Origin: DAOTVD01 sp034437075
GTDB taxonomy: Bacteria; Chloroflexota; Anaerolineae; Aggregatilineales; J027
Direction of reading: 5' to 3'
Assembly: GCA_034437075.1 (NCBI GenBank)
Contig: DAOTVD010000200.1
Coordinates: forward strand, 1-8,922
Length of the DNA stretch: 8,922 bases
Below, piece by piece: positions 1 to 6,056 of this stretch (its first letter is position 1; each line of letters opens with the position of its first letter). A model generated the notes under the pieces. That model did not search any database. It was not told where the DNA came from and saw only the letters and a list, made by a program, of their open reading frames with translations. The position numbers and the translations under genes are program-made.

Positions 1-40
1 AAGTTCTCCCCCCGAATTCGGGGAGGGGCTGGGGAGGGGT
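1..40. repeat. G-rich palindromic intergenic repeat fragment
   Basis: Positions 10-23 form a perfect palindrome (CCCCGAATTCGGGG). A G-run tract follows at 20-40, with two GGGGAGGGG-like blocks. The tract loosely resembles the right end of the MITE-like element at 6057-6230, which also carries repeated G-runs separated by A or T. It may be the edge of a related repeat cut by the window start. It lies just downstream of the methyltransferase stop on the minus strand. A terminator role is possible, but no T-run follows the hairpin on that strand. Confidence 0.4.
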
Positions 41-60
41 AATTATTTTTCTGGAAAAGC

Positions 61-813
61 CTAAGCGTCGAGTTTGCGCGCGATCATCACCAAGGACGAG
101 CCGAAAGGCATATCCAGGCGGCGCAGGGCGTGCCGTTCTAGGTTCGTGAGGCCATACAGCAAACTATTGACGGGCGCGGGCAAGGCTTGTAATTCGGATT
201 TAACCGGCACAGCCCCGCGCCGCTCGCGCAGGCGATGCGCCAAGCGCACCCCGCCAATGATCGGAAAGAGCGCCGCGAAGGCATGCGTCAGGCGATCCAC
301 GCGCACGGGTTGGCCTGCCGCCAGAGCGCGCGCCGTCCCACGATTGTAACGGCGCACCGCATGCACCGCCTGATGATGACCCGCCGTCATCATCCACCGA
401 TAGGCCGGAATCACGAGCACGACCAGCCCGCCGGGTTGCGTCACGCGGACGAGTTCGCCATAGGCGCGCGCATCGTCCACGCCATCGACTTCCAGAATAT
501 CGACGCTGACTGTCGCGGCGAAGCGGTTATCGGCAAAGGGAATTTCGTTGATCGACCCCAAACAGGCCGTGCCAACCACACCGCGCCGGGGCCAGAAGCG
601 CGCCGCATCCGCCGAGAGATCGAAGCCCACCGCCGCGTAACCGCGCGCGGCCAACCGCCCCAGCAGCCCGCCTGTCCCGCAGCCAGCATCCAGCACCCGC
701 GCGCCTGGCGCTACTGAGGTCGCCAGCGCATCCAGGATGATGTCGTGCAGATTACGAAACCACCAATAGTCGGTTTCCAGGTTATACAGGGTATGATATT
801 CGGCGGTTTCCAT
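61..813 (-). CDS. Class I SAM-dependent methyltransferase
   Basis: Predicted cytosolic methyltransferase of 250 residues using S-adenosylmethionine; the acceptor is unknown. The Rossmann motif I is clear at about residues 39-48 (RVLDAGCGTGG), followed by the acidic strand-2 end (GFDLS, 63-67). The motif around 91-107 (IPFADNRFAATVSVDILE) matches the usual methyltransferase core, and PGGLVVLVIPAYRWM at about 127-141 is the strand-5 region. The N-terminus (METAEYHTLYNLETDYWWF) and the later H-x-x-RRY element (about 151-156) are typical of a subgroup often found beside polyprenol-linked sugar and glycosyltransferase genes; no such neighbour is visible here, so that role is inference. The ATG at 811-813 has only a weak purine stretch (GAAGA) upstream. 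The gene is last on the minus strand, separated from the isomerase gene by the 92-bp repeat, so it is probably transcribed separately. Confidence 0.88.
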   Translation of the reverse strand: METAEYHTLYNLETDYWWFRNLHDIILDALATSVAPGARVLDAGCGTGGLLGRLAARGYAAVGFDLSADAARFWPRRGVVGTACLGSINEIPFADNRFAATVSVDILEVDGVDDARAYGELVRVTQPGGLVVLVIPAYRWMMTAGHHQAVHAVRRYNRGTARALAAGQPVRVDRLTHAFAALFPIIGGVRLAHRLRERRGAVPVKSELQALPAPVNSLLYGLTNLERHALRRLDMPFGSSLVMIARKLDA

Positions 814-838
814 GAGTCTTCAGTTAGTGAAGGCACAT

Positions 839-872
839 AAAACAAACCGTAGGGGCGAGGCTGGCCTCGCCC
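839..872 (-). terminator. Possible terminator after the isomerase gene
   Basis: Read on the minus strand, a perfect 9-bp stem with a 2-nt loop (GGGCGAGGC/GCCTCGCCC, positions 872-853) is followed after a few bases by a T-rich tract (GGTTTGTTTTA, 849-839). This could end transcription of the rpsF-ssb-rpsR-isomerase operon about 120 bp past its last stop codon. The hairpin is also one arm of the 849-940 repeat element, so a repeat-only origin is equally possible. Confidence 0.35.
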
Positions 873-940
873 ACCACATTATGGCTATTGTTTTCGGGCA
901 AGGCCCCGCAAGCGGGATGCAAGCACAGCCTTGCCCCTAC
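849..940. repeat. 92-bp nested inverted-repeat element
   Basis: The outer 15-bp ends (GTAGGGGCGAGGCTG at 849-863 and CAGCCTTGCCCCTAC at 926-940) are inverted copies with one mismatch. Three smaller hairpins nest inside: GGGCGAGGC/GCCTCGCCC (853-861/864-872), GGGCAAGGC/GCCTTGCCC (896-904/928-936) and CCCGC/GCGGG (905-909/912-916). This is the layout of a non-coding, REP- or MITE-like intergenic repeat. No coding sequence was seen inside. Copies elsewhere in the genome are expected but cannot be seen here. Confidence 0.6.
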
Positions 941-989
941 AAAATTTGATGCTGCCATTTTCAGGCGAGCAGCAACAGCGCACACCGCC

Positions 990-2525
990 TTACTCGTCCT
1001 CGTCCAGGTCGAATGTGCCGTTGCGGAATTCGGGCAAGATGTCGGCCAGCAGGTCGTTGTAATCCGGGCTGGCTGGGATGAAATCTTGCCAACCTTCGCG
1101 GCGTTCGATGTCAGCAGTGATGGTGCGTTCACTCAGCCATTCGTTGTATTCGGTCTGGCGGCGTTGGTTCAGTTGGCTCTGGGTGAGCGGCTCTTGCTCG
1201 CGGCCCATCACCTGAATGATGTGATAGCCGAACTGCGAGCGCACGGGGTCGCTGATGGCCCCGATGGGCAAGGTCTCGGTGGCTTCGGCAAAGGCTTCGT
1301 CATATTGGCTAGTGCTGGCCCAGCCGAGCGCGCCGCCCTGTTGGGCGCTGGTCGTGTCGTCGGACTGCGCCAGCGCCAGCGGCGCGAAGGGTTCCCCGGC
1401 GCGCAAGGCTTCTGCGATGCGCTGGGCTTCTTGGAAGAATTCGTTTTCTTCGTCGTCCGGCGGCGGCGGGGCATCTTCGGGGAAGCCGACCAATATATGC
1501 CGCGCATCCACACGAATATCATCCGGCGGGACGTAGTATTCGGGGAATTGTTCGGGGTCGCTGGTCAGGAAGTCGCGCACGGCGTCGGTCAGCGCGCGAT
1601 AGTAGAAGGTCTGGCGCACGGCGTCTTCATTCAAGCCGCTGATGTCGGTGCTTTCCTCGAAGAATTCTTCTTCGAAGGCGCTGATGGTGGCCCGTTGTTG
1701 CTCAATTGGCAAATCGGTGGATGTGGCGGTAGGCGTCTGGGTTTCGGTGGGCGTGGGCGTGATGGTGTTGGTGGGCACGGGCGTTGTGGTGGCGCAGTCG
1801 TCGTCATCCTCGGCGCAACCTTCCACGGTGGGCAGGGGTGTCTCGCTGGGCGCGGGCGTTTCGGTGGGTGTGCTGCTGGGCGTGGGGCTGACGATGGGCG
1901 TGCGCGTGAGCGTCGGGCTAGGGCTGGGGGTGGCCGTGGGCGTTTCGGCGGCTACCGCGCCCGTGAAGTTGGACATGAGTTCGGCCACTTCGGCGTCGAT
2001 GGTTTCTTCGTCCACCTCAATACCCTGCGCTTCGGCGAATTGATCTAGCACCCGCTCTTGCTCCATGGTGGTCAGAATTTCTTGCGCCAGGAATTCCTCA
2101 TTGATGAGCAGGTCGATAGTGCCGGGCTGGCCCGTTTCCTGGTTGCCGCTGAAGACCGCGAAGGTCTGGTTGCGGGCTTCTTCTGCGCTCAGGCCGCCTT
2201 CTTCGCGCGCGCTGTTGTAAAAGGTGCGGATTTGCTCGGCCAGGCGAAAGCGCTCGTACTGGATGCGGTCACGAAATTCGGCCACGGTGACGTCTTCGCC
2301 ATTCACCGTCGTGAGTTCTTGGTCGGGCACGAAAAACGCATCGTAAATCAGCGCGCCGATAACAAGCAGCGTGATGAAAATAGCGATCACCCCGATGGTG
2401 ATCGTGGCTATGCGCTGGAGCCGCCGGTCGCGTTCGGCGCGCGAGATGTATGTATCGCGGCGTAGCAGGTTATCTTGGCTGGGGCGGCGCTTGCTCGGGC
2501 CGCCGGTGGTCTGGCGTTTCGCCAT
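990..2525 (-). CDS. Membrane-anchored parvulin-type peptidyl-prolyl isomerase (SurA/PrsA-like)
   Basis: Predicted foldase of 511 residues acting outside the membrane, catalysing cis-trans isomerisation of X-Pro bonds in exported proteins. A basic cytosolic N-terminus (1-40) precedes one transmembrane segment (about 41-66, rich in I/V/L), so it looks like an N-in, C-out anchored protein rather than a cleaved lipoprotein. Residues about 70-190 form a SurA_N-like helical region. A Thr/Pro/Ser-rich linker follows (about 194-273), interrupted by an acidic patch between two cysteines (C237, C244). Helices at 274-320 precede the parvulin domain (about 337-441), recognisable from DARHILVGF, GGALGWAS and SDPVRSQFGYHIIQV. 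The tail ends in an acidic stretch. The ATG has AGAGGA upstream at good spacing, and the gap to rpsR is 24 bp, so it is the last gene of the operon. The linker insertion is unusual. Isomerase activity is inferred from the domain. Confidence 0.9.
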   Translation of the reverse strand: MAKRQTTGGPSKRRPSQDNLLRRDTYISRAERDRRLQRIATITIGVIAIFITLLVIGALIYDAFFVPDQELTTVNGEDVTVAEFRDRIQYERFRLAEQIRTFYNSAREEGGLSAEEARNQTFAVFSGNQETGQPGTIDLLINEEFLAQEILTTMEQERVLDQFAEAQGIEVDEETIDAEVAELMSNFTGAVAAETPTATPSPSPTLTRTPIVSPTPSSTPTETPAPSETPLPTVEGCAEDDDDCATTTPVPTNTITPTPTETQTPTATSTDLPIEQQRATISAFEEEFFEESTDISGLNEDAVRQTFYYRALTDAVRDFLTSDPEQFPEYYVPPDDIRVDARHILVGFPEDAPPPPDDEENEFFQEAQRIAEALRAGEPFAPLALAQSDDTTSAQQGGALGWASTSQYDEAFAEATETLPIGAISDPVRSQFGYHIIQVMGREQEPLTQSQLNQRRQTEYNEWLSERTITADIERREGWQDFIPASPDYNDLLADILPEFRNGTFDLDEDE

Positions 2526-2549
2526 AAGTCAATCCTCTGCTGGCGTGAA

Positions 2550-2927
2550 CTAATCGCGGTAGTTGAGTTGGCCAGAATACGGCAGCAAGGCCAGGTGCCG
2601 GGCGCGCTTGATGGCGATGGCCAGTTCGCGTTGGCATTTGCTGCATACGTTGGTCTGGCGACGCGGGCGGATTTTGCCTTCTTCGGTCACATAGCGGCGC
2701 AGGGTGTCGGCATCTTTATAGTCAATATCGCATTTGCCATCGCGTAAGAAGGGGCAATTACGATTCCCCCCGCGCGAGACGAATCCTCGGCGGCTGCTGC
2801 TACCCCGGCGGCTACTACCGCCGCCGCGCCGACCGCCACCGCGTTCACCTCGGTCGCCCCGGTCGCCCCGGTTGCCCCGGTCGCCATTATCGTCGTTATT
2901 GAAGTCCAGATTAGCTTGGTCTGACAT
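2550..2927 (-). CDS. rpsR: 30S ribosomal protein S18 with Arg/Gly-rich N-terminal extension
   Basis: Small-subunit ribosomal protein that pairs with S6 on the platform of the 30S subunit. The conserved S18 core occupies about residues 56-125: a CPF start, IDYKDADTLRRYVTEEGKI, the RRQTNVCSKCQREL block and KRARHLALLPY near the end. Four cysteines (C58, C66, C95, C98) fit the zinc-binding form of S18. The usual protein is about 75-90 residues; here an extra segment of about 50 residues at the N-terminus is rich in Gly, Arg, Asp and Ser, with RG/DRG repeats. At the DNA level it contains four 9-bp tandem units (2851-2886). The start ATG at 2925-2927 has only a weak upstream purine tract (AGAGAAAGA). 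It lies 35 bp downstream of ssb and 24 bp upstream of the isomerase gene. Identity is secure; the role of the extension is unknown. Confidence 0.95.
   Translation of the reverse strand: MSDQANLDFNNDDNGDRGNRGDRGDRGERGGGRRGGGSSRRGSSSRRGFVSRGGNRNCPFLRDGKCDIDYKDADTLRRYVTEEGKIRPRRQTNVCSKCQRELAIAIKRARHLALLPYSGQLNYRD
2851..2886. repeat. Four 9-bp tandem units inside rpsR
   Basis: The plus strand reads CGGTCGCCC, CGGTCGCCC, CGGTTGCCC, CGGTCGCCA in succession. On the coding (minus) strand these encode the G-D-R/G-N-R repeats of the S18 N-terminal extension. Their near identity suggests growth by slippage, and the copy number could vary between strains. Confidence 0.8.
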
Positions 2928-2962
2928 AGGTCTTTCTCTAGGGTTGATAGATTGCTTTGCAC

Positions 2963-3346
2963 TTAAAAGTCGTAATCATCGTCGGGCAGGTTTGCCCCAT
3001 CGCCCGGTTGGAGTGCATCCAGGGCCAGGACTCTTTGCGCGACGATTTCGGTTCGAAAGTAACGTTTGCCGTCGTCGTCTTCCCAACTGCGGGTTTTGAG
3101 CCGGCCTTCTACATACACGGGGCTGCCTCGGTCGAGCTCGGCATGGCAACTGCGCGCTAGTTCGGCCCAGGCCACAACGTTAAACCATTCGGTTTCCTCG
3201 TGCACCACCCCTTCGGAGGAGAGCCAACTATGGACGGTGGCCACGCTGAAACTGGTCACGGCTCGGCCATTGGGCGTAAAGCGCATTTCCGGCGCGCGTT
3301 CTAATCGCCCGATGATGGTTACTTTATTCAAGCCACGACTCAACAC
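2963..3346 (-). CDS. ssb: Single-stranded DNA-binding protein
   Basis: Binds and protects single-stranded DNA in replication, repair and recombination, usually as a homotetramer. The 127-residue product opens with the typical LNKVTIIGRL strand, has the OB-fold core (about 4-110) with aromatic residues at W41, W54, W60, F97 and the TEWFNVVAW block, and VYVEGRLKTRSW at about 77-88. It ends in the acidic tip DDDYDF, equivalent to the DDDIPF-type tail that recruits partner proteins. The glycine-rich linker between core and tip is almost absent, so it is shorter than the common 150-180 residue forms. The start is GTG (3344-3346), chosen because MLSRGLNKV aligns with family N-termini and GAGGGG lies just upstream; a TTG slightly downstream is less likely. 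It sits between rpsF and rpsR, the classic order, 22 bp after rpsF. Confidence 0.94.
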   Translation of the reverse strand: MLSRGLNKVTIIGRLERAPEMRFTPNGRAVTSFSVATVHSWLSSEGVVHEETEWFNVVAWAELARSCHAELDRGSPVYVEGRLKTRSWEDDDGKRYFRTEIVAQRVLALDALQPGDGANLPDDDYDF

Positions 3347-3368
3347 GGTCCCCTCGCCTTCTCGCCCG

Positions 3369-3662
3369 CTAGTGATCGATGCGCACGACCAGATGCCGGA
3401 TGATCGGATCGTAAAGGCGAATACGGCGTTCGATGTCTTTGATGCTGTCGGGGTTGGTCTTCATCTCAAAGAGGATATAGTACCCTTCTTTGTAGTTCTG
3501 GATGGGATACGCTAGGCGGCGCCGGCCCCAGTGGCTATTCTTGGTGATTTCGCCCTCGTGAGAGCTAATCCACCCGGTAACGGTTTCTTCGACTTCGCTG
3601 ATTTCATCTTCGGCCAGGGTGGGCGGCATGATGAAAATTAACTCGTAATCACGAGTTTCCAT
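3369..3662 (-). CDS. rpsF: 30S ribosomal protein S6
   Basis: Small-subunit ribosomal protein that dimerises with S18. The 97-residue product has the S6 ferredoxin-like pattern: YELIFIMPP (6-14) as strand 1, an acidic helix, WGRRRLAYPIQNYKEGYYILFEM (45-67) with the conserved RRLAYPI segment, and IIRHLVVRID near the end. The frame is open upstream to an ATG at 3698, but the start is placed at 3662: AAAGGAG lies 7 bases upstream of it, METRDYEL matches family N-termini, and the extra 12 residues have no counterpart. The upstream ATG falls in the loop of the leader hairpin. It is the first gene of the rpsF-ssb-rpsR-isomerase operon and is probably autoregulated through the leader described at 3671-3713. 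Confidence 0.95.
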   Translation of the reverse strand: METRDYELIFIMPPTLAEDEISEVEETVTGWISSHEGEITKNSHWGRRRLAYPIQNYKEGYYILFEMKTNPDSIKDIERRIRLYDPIIRHLVVRIDH

Positions 3663-3670
3663 GAGGTATC

Positions 3671-3713
3671 TCCTTTCCTCGGGATATGCCCCGTTCATGT
3701 CGGGGCGGAAGGA
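3671..3713 (-). promoter_or_regulatory. Candidate S6:S18-binding leader RNA
   Basis: On the minus strand, TCCTTCC (3713-3707) can pair with GGAAAGGA (3678-3671, one bulged A). Directly above it, GCCCCG (3706-3701) pairs with CGGGGC (3693-3688) around a 7-nt loop. The two stems are joined by a one-sided 9-nt bulge on the 3' side, ATATCCCGA (3687-3679), which contains CCG. The known leader bound by the S6:S18 complex is a hairpin with a CCG in an asymmetric loop, mimicking its 16S rRNA site. Here the lower stem includes the AAGGA of the rpsF Shine-Dalgarno, so binding could block translation. The structure was folded by eye. Confidence 0.65.
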
Positions 3714-3729
3714 TTTAGAACAGCGCGAT

Positions 3730-3758
3730 ATGTTAGCCTAAAATGGCCCGAAACGCAA
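3730..3758 (-). promoter_or_regulatory. Candidate promoter of the rpsF operon
   Basis: On the minus strand, TTGCGT (3758-3753) and TAACAT (3735-3730) are separated by exactly 17 bases, a sigma-70-like arrangement with moderate matches to consensus. Transcription would start near 3723, giving a leader of about 60 nt that contains the whole candidate S6:S18 structure and nothing else. The element lies in the 109-bp gap between the MFS stop and the rpsF start. Confidence 0.45.
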
Positions 3759-3771
3759 CGCCGAATTGACT

Positions 3772-4965
3772 CTAGGCGGCGGGCGCCAGGCGCGCCGCGC
3801 GGTACATCGCCGCCCCGAAGACCACCATCCCCAGCAGCATATTGGCCCCCAAGGCCCACATCATGGTATCCACGCCAAAGCGCTCGATGAGCAAGCCGAT
3901 CAGCGAGGGCAACAGCATGCCGCCCACCCCCGCGCCAAAGAAAAAGTAACTCGTCACGCGGCCCGTAACGCGCATCCGCTTTTCGGCAAAGTTCAAAACC
4001 GTTGGGAACAAAGTCGCCATCGAAAAACCCACCAGGATGACGCCCAGCCACACCGCCCAGGTTTCGCGCACCAGGCCCAGCCACAGCAGCCCCAGCAAAA
4101 TGCCGATTAAATCGACCAACAGGATGACCCAAGGCCGCACGCGGGCCGTCACGGGGATGGAGAGCAAGCGCCCCAGCGTCAGCGCGCCCCAAAATGCTGA
4201 GGTTAAATAGGCCGCGTCGCGCTCGTTGAGCAAATCGCCCTGCACCGCATAGGTGAAAATCCAGCCGCCCATGCCGACCTCCGCGCCGACGTACAGCGCC
4301 AGCAAGAGCGCCAACAGAAACACCAGGGGCACATCCGGCGCGGGGCGGCCAGCGGTGGCGGCTTCATCGTCGGGGTCGCGCGGGGTCGGGCTTGGCAGCC
4401 GCCCCAGCCACAGCATACAGCCCCAGAAGACCAGCGCCAGCGCGGCATAGGCCCCGGTGATGTCATCCGTCCAAACGAGCACCTGCGCGATAATCAGGGG
4501 CGAAAGGAACGCCCCCGCGCCGAAGGCAAAATGCAGCCCATTCATAAACGGCTCTACGCGGTCGCCATGCTGCCATAGGATCAAGGTATTGCCGCCGACA
4601 TCCACGCCCGCGTCCGTCAGGCCCCACATAAAGACGACCACCACCAGCAAGGCCAACCACGGGATAAACGGCACGGCCAACAACGCGAACCCCATCCCCG
4701 CCAGGGTCAAAGCCATCAACGTATGGCCGCGCATCTGGTCGTATAAGCGGCCCATGGCCAGCGTGCCGACGATATACCCCAGCGCATTGACCGTAAACAG
4801 TAGCCCGATTTGCCCTATCGTGACGCCGACCTGAGCCGCCAAACCCGGCAGGGTTGGCCCTAAGACCGCCGAGGCCATCCCCAGGCCCACGAAAGCAGCA
4901 TAATAGCCAATCGTTTTAGAACGATGCCAAGGCGTAGGCGGCATCCTGAGCATAGAAGAACGCAT
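3772..4965 (-). CDS. MFS transporter, MFSD4/FucP-like
   Basis: Predicted inner-membrane carrier of 397 residues with about 12 hydrophobic segments in two halves, split by a hydrophilic acidic loop (about 191-211). After TM2 the motif GRLYDQMRG (72-80) is the MFS motif A. The segments GLTDAGVDVGGNTLILW (115-131), NGLHFAFGAGAFLSPLI (142-158) and YVGAEVGMGGWIFTYA (225-240) closely recall the MFSD4/sodium-dependent glucose transporter and FucP-like group, so a sugar or similar polar solute is likely; substrate and coupling ion cannot be read from sequence. The ATG at 4963-4965 has AAGGA 8 bases upstream; in-frame ATGs at 4953 and 4944 are less favoured. The gene has its own promoter candidate (5028-5056). 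It runs in the same direction as rpsF but is separated from it by a 109-bp gap with a second promoter. Confidence 0.88.
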   Translation of the reverse strand: MRSSMLRMPPTPWHRSKTIGYYAAFVGLGMASAVLGPTLPGLAAQVGVTIGQIGLLFTVNALGYIVGTLAMGRLYDQMRGHTLMALTLAGMGFALLAVPFIPWLALLVVVVFMWGLTDAGVDVGGNTLILWQHGDRVEPFMNGLHFAFGAGAFLSPLIIAQVLVWTDDITGAYAALALVFWGCMLWLGRLPSPTPRDPDDEAATAGRPAPDVPLVFLLALLLALYVGAEVGMGGWIFTYAVQGDLLNERDAAYLTSAFWGALTLGRLLSIPVTARVRPWVILLVDLIGILLGLLWLGLVRETWAVWLGVILVGFSMATLFPTVLNFAEKRMRVTGRVTSYFFFGAGVGGMLLPSLIGLLIERFGVDTMMWALGANMLLGMVVFGAAMYRAARLAPAA

Positions 4966-4987
4966 ACAATCTGTCCTTAAATGATTA

Positions 4988-5005
4988 CCACCCCGCGTGG
5001 GGTGG
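4988..5005 (-). promoter_or_regulatory. 5'-UTR hairpin of the MFS gene
   Basis: CCACCCC (4988-4994) and GGGGTGG (4999-5005) form a perfect 7-bp, GC-rich stem with a 4-nt loop. In the minus-strand transcript it ends about 22 nt before the start codon, between the predicted transcription start and the AAGGA ribosome-binding site. It could affect mRNA stability or translation. No T-run follows, so it is not a standard terminator. Confidence 0.4.
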
Positions 5006-5027
5006 CAAATGAACGGGCAGTCGTTTG

Positions 5028-5056
5028 ATTATGAACATCGCGCGGCACCCTGGCAA
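5028..5056 (-). promoter_or_regulatory. Candidate sigma-70-type promoter of the MFS gene
   Basis: On the minus strand, TTGCCA (5056-5051) and CATAAT (5033-5028) each match consensus at five of six positions and are 17 bases apart. The predicted start near 5021 gives a 5'-UTR of about 55 nt containing the hairpin at 4988-5005. It is the best promoter-like match found in the window. Confidence 0.55.
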
Positions 5057-5124
5057 GGCCGCGCCTCATCAGGGCGATGGCCTCAAATTGTATCTGCTCA
5101 TCTAACCGCGCCATATATGCCAAA

Positions 5125-5144
5125 CAAGGGGCTTAAGCCCCTTG
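5125..5144. repeat. Perfect 20-bp palindrome, possible terminator
   Basis: CAAGGGGCTTAAGCCCCTTG is a perfect palindrome. Read on the minus strand it is followed by TTTGG, so it could act as a weak intrinsic terminator about 115 bp past the lipoprotein stop. It belongs to a cluster with the two hairpins at 5170-5203 and may be part of a dispersed repeat. Confidence 0.5.
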
Positions 5145-5169
5145 CTAGTTGGGCCAGGCGCGACGCAGG

Positions 5170-5203
5170 GCCAGCTTCGCTGGCTACAGTCGGCTACGCC
5201 GAC
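5170..5203. repeat. Tandem pair of short hairpins
   Basis: Two adjacent perfect 6-bp stems with 3-nt loops: GCCAGC/GCTGGC (5170-5175/5179-5184) and GTCGGC/GCCGAC (5189-5194/5198-5203). Both have the form of short REP-like stem-loops. With the palindrome at 5125-5144 they fill much of the 294-bp spacer between the MFS and lipoprotein genes, where no coding sequence was recognised. Confidence 0.5.
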
Positions 5204-5259
5204 CCCCTTGAGTCGTCGCCGTTACCCTACGCGCGACTATAGGTTAGGTAGTAGGCGGA

Positions 5260-5883
5260 TTATTCGCTCGCGACGTCTTCTACCTCGAACGTGTCCAGCA
5301 TTTCATCCACGGTGCCTTCAAAATCGCCATAGCTATTGCTGATGGCCAGCACCAGCACGTAGTTCTCGCCATATTGGCCGATGACGATCTCGCCATCCAG
5401 CCCGCCGGAGACATCCGCACTAGCGGCGTCATCCGCGCCGGACATGGCCGCTTCGCTGGGTTCGCCAAAGCTTAGTTCGAAGCCGGGCGGGCCTGCGCCA
5501 GCTTCACCCAAGAAGCCGATCAATTCACCGGGGGCGCCTTCGCCAGGGGCCCCCGCACCAGGCAAGGCCGCCACCTGAATCGCGATAGCATTCTCGGGCA
5601 GATCATCGGTGGTCACGGCTTGTTGGCCCACCAGGTTAAGCGCATCTTGGCTATTGGCCACCGCGACGCTGCCATCGGGGGCTTGGGCGGCGAACCAATC
5701 TTCGGGATAGTCGAAGCTGATCGTTAGGCCGTTGCCTTCGGGCGTGAAGCTAAACGATTCGCCCAGTCCGCCGTTATCCCCATTATCATCGCCATTATCG
5801 TCTTCATCTTCGCCACAGGCGGCCATGAGCATACTCAGGGCAATCACCAAGGCGACGATCATCATATAGCGGGGCTGTTTCAT
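5260..5883 (-). CDS. Putative lipoprotein with PsbP-like domain
   Basis: Predicted membrane-anchored extracytoplasmic lipoprotein of 207 residues; function not known. Residues 1-22 form a lipoprotein signal peptide (basic start, hydrophobic core), ending in the lipobox MAAC with the lipidated Cys at 23. A very acidic Asp/Asn/Gly linker follows (24-40). The segment FSFTPEGNGLTISFDYPEDW (44-63) resembles the opening of PsbP-like domains seen in many small bacterial lipoproteins, and the C-terminal YGENYVLVLAISNSYGDFEG with a final helix (about 171-200) fits the same fold. Between them lies an Ala/Gly/Pro-rich stretch (about 106-162) that looks like low-complexity insertion. The ATG at 5881-5883 has TAGGAG 9 bases upstream. 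It is probably a single-gene unit, divergent from the large gene at 6352. Confidence 0.72.
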   Translation of the reverse strand: MKQPRYMMIVALVIALSMLMAACGEDEDDNGDDNGDNGGLGESFSFTPEGNGLTISFDYPEDWFAAQAPDGSVAVANSQDALNLVGQQAVTTDDLPENAIAIQVAALPGAGAPGEGAPGELIGFLGEAGAGPPGFELSFGEPSEAAMSGADDAASADVSGGLDGEIVIGQYGENYVLVLAISNSYGDFEGTVDEMLDTFEVEDVASE

Positions 5884-6056
5884 ATGCGTGTTCTCCTAAA
5901 TACTGTCTATCTGTTGCGGGGGTTTGTCTTTGAGACACTTCATATTAAAAGACATCAAACACCAAGCACCACGCCCCGTTGGCCCATATTGAAGTGGCCA
6001 TATAGCACAACAGGGCACCCCAGCGGATGCCCTGCGCGCGTTAATTGTTCTAACTG

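Noticed and set aside
888..2048. Long plus-strand open frame of 386 codons opposite the isomerase gene
   Set aside because: It is antisense to a well-supported parvulin gene. Its Gly/Val-rich composition mirrors the Thr/Pro-rich linker, and it has no recognisable domain.
3663..3698. Upstream ATG at 3698 as the rpsF start
   Set aside because: It lies in the loop of the leader hairpin, lacks a good ribosome-binding site and adds 12 residues foreign to S6, while ATG 3662 has AAAGGAG at ideal spacing.
3695..4192. Minus-strand frame of 165 codons within the MFS gene
   Set aside because: It overlaps the MFS gene in another frame and has no family-like sequence; it is a high-GC shadow.
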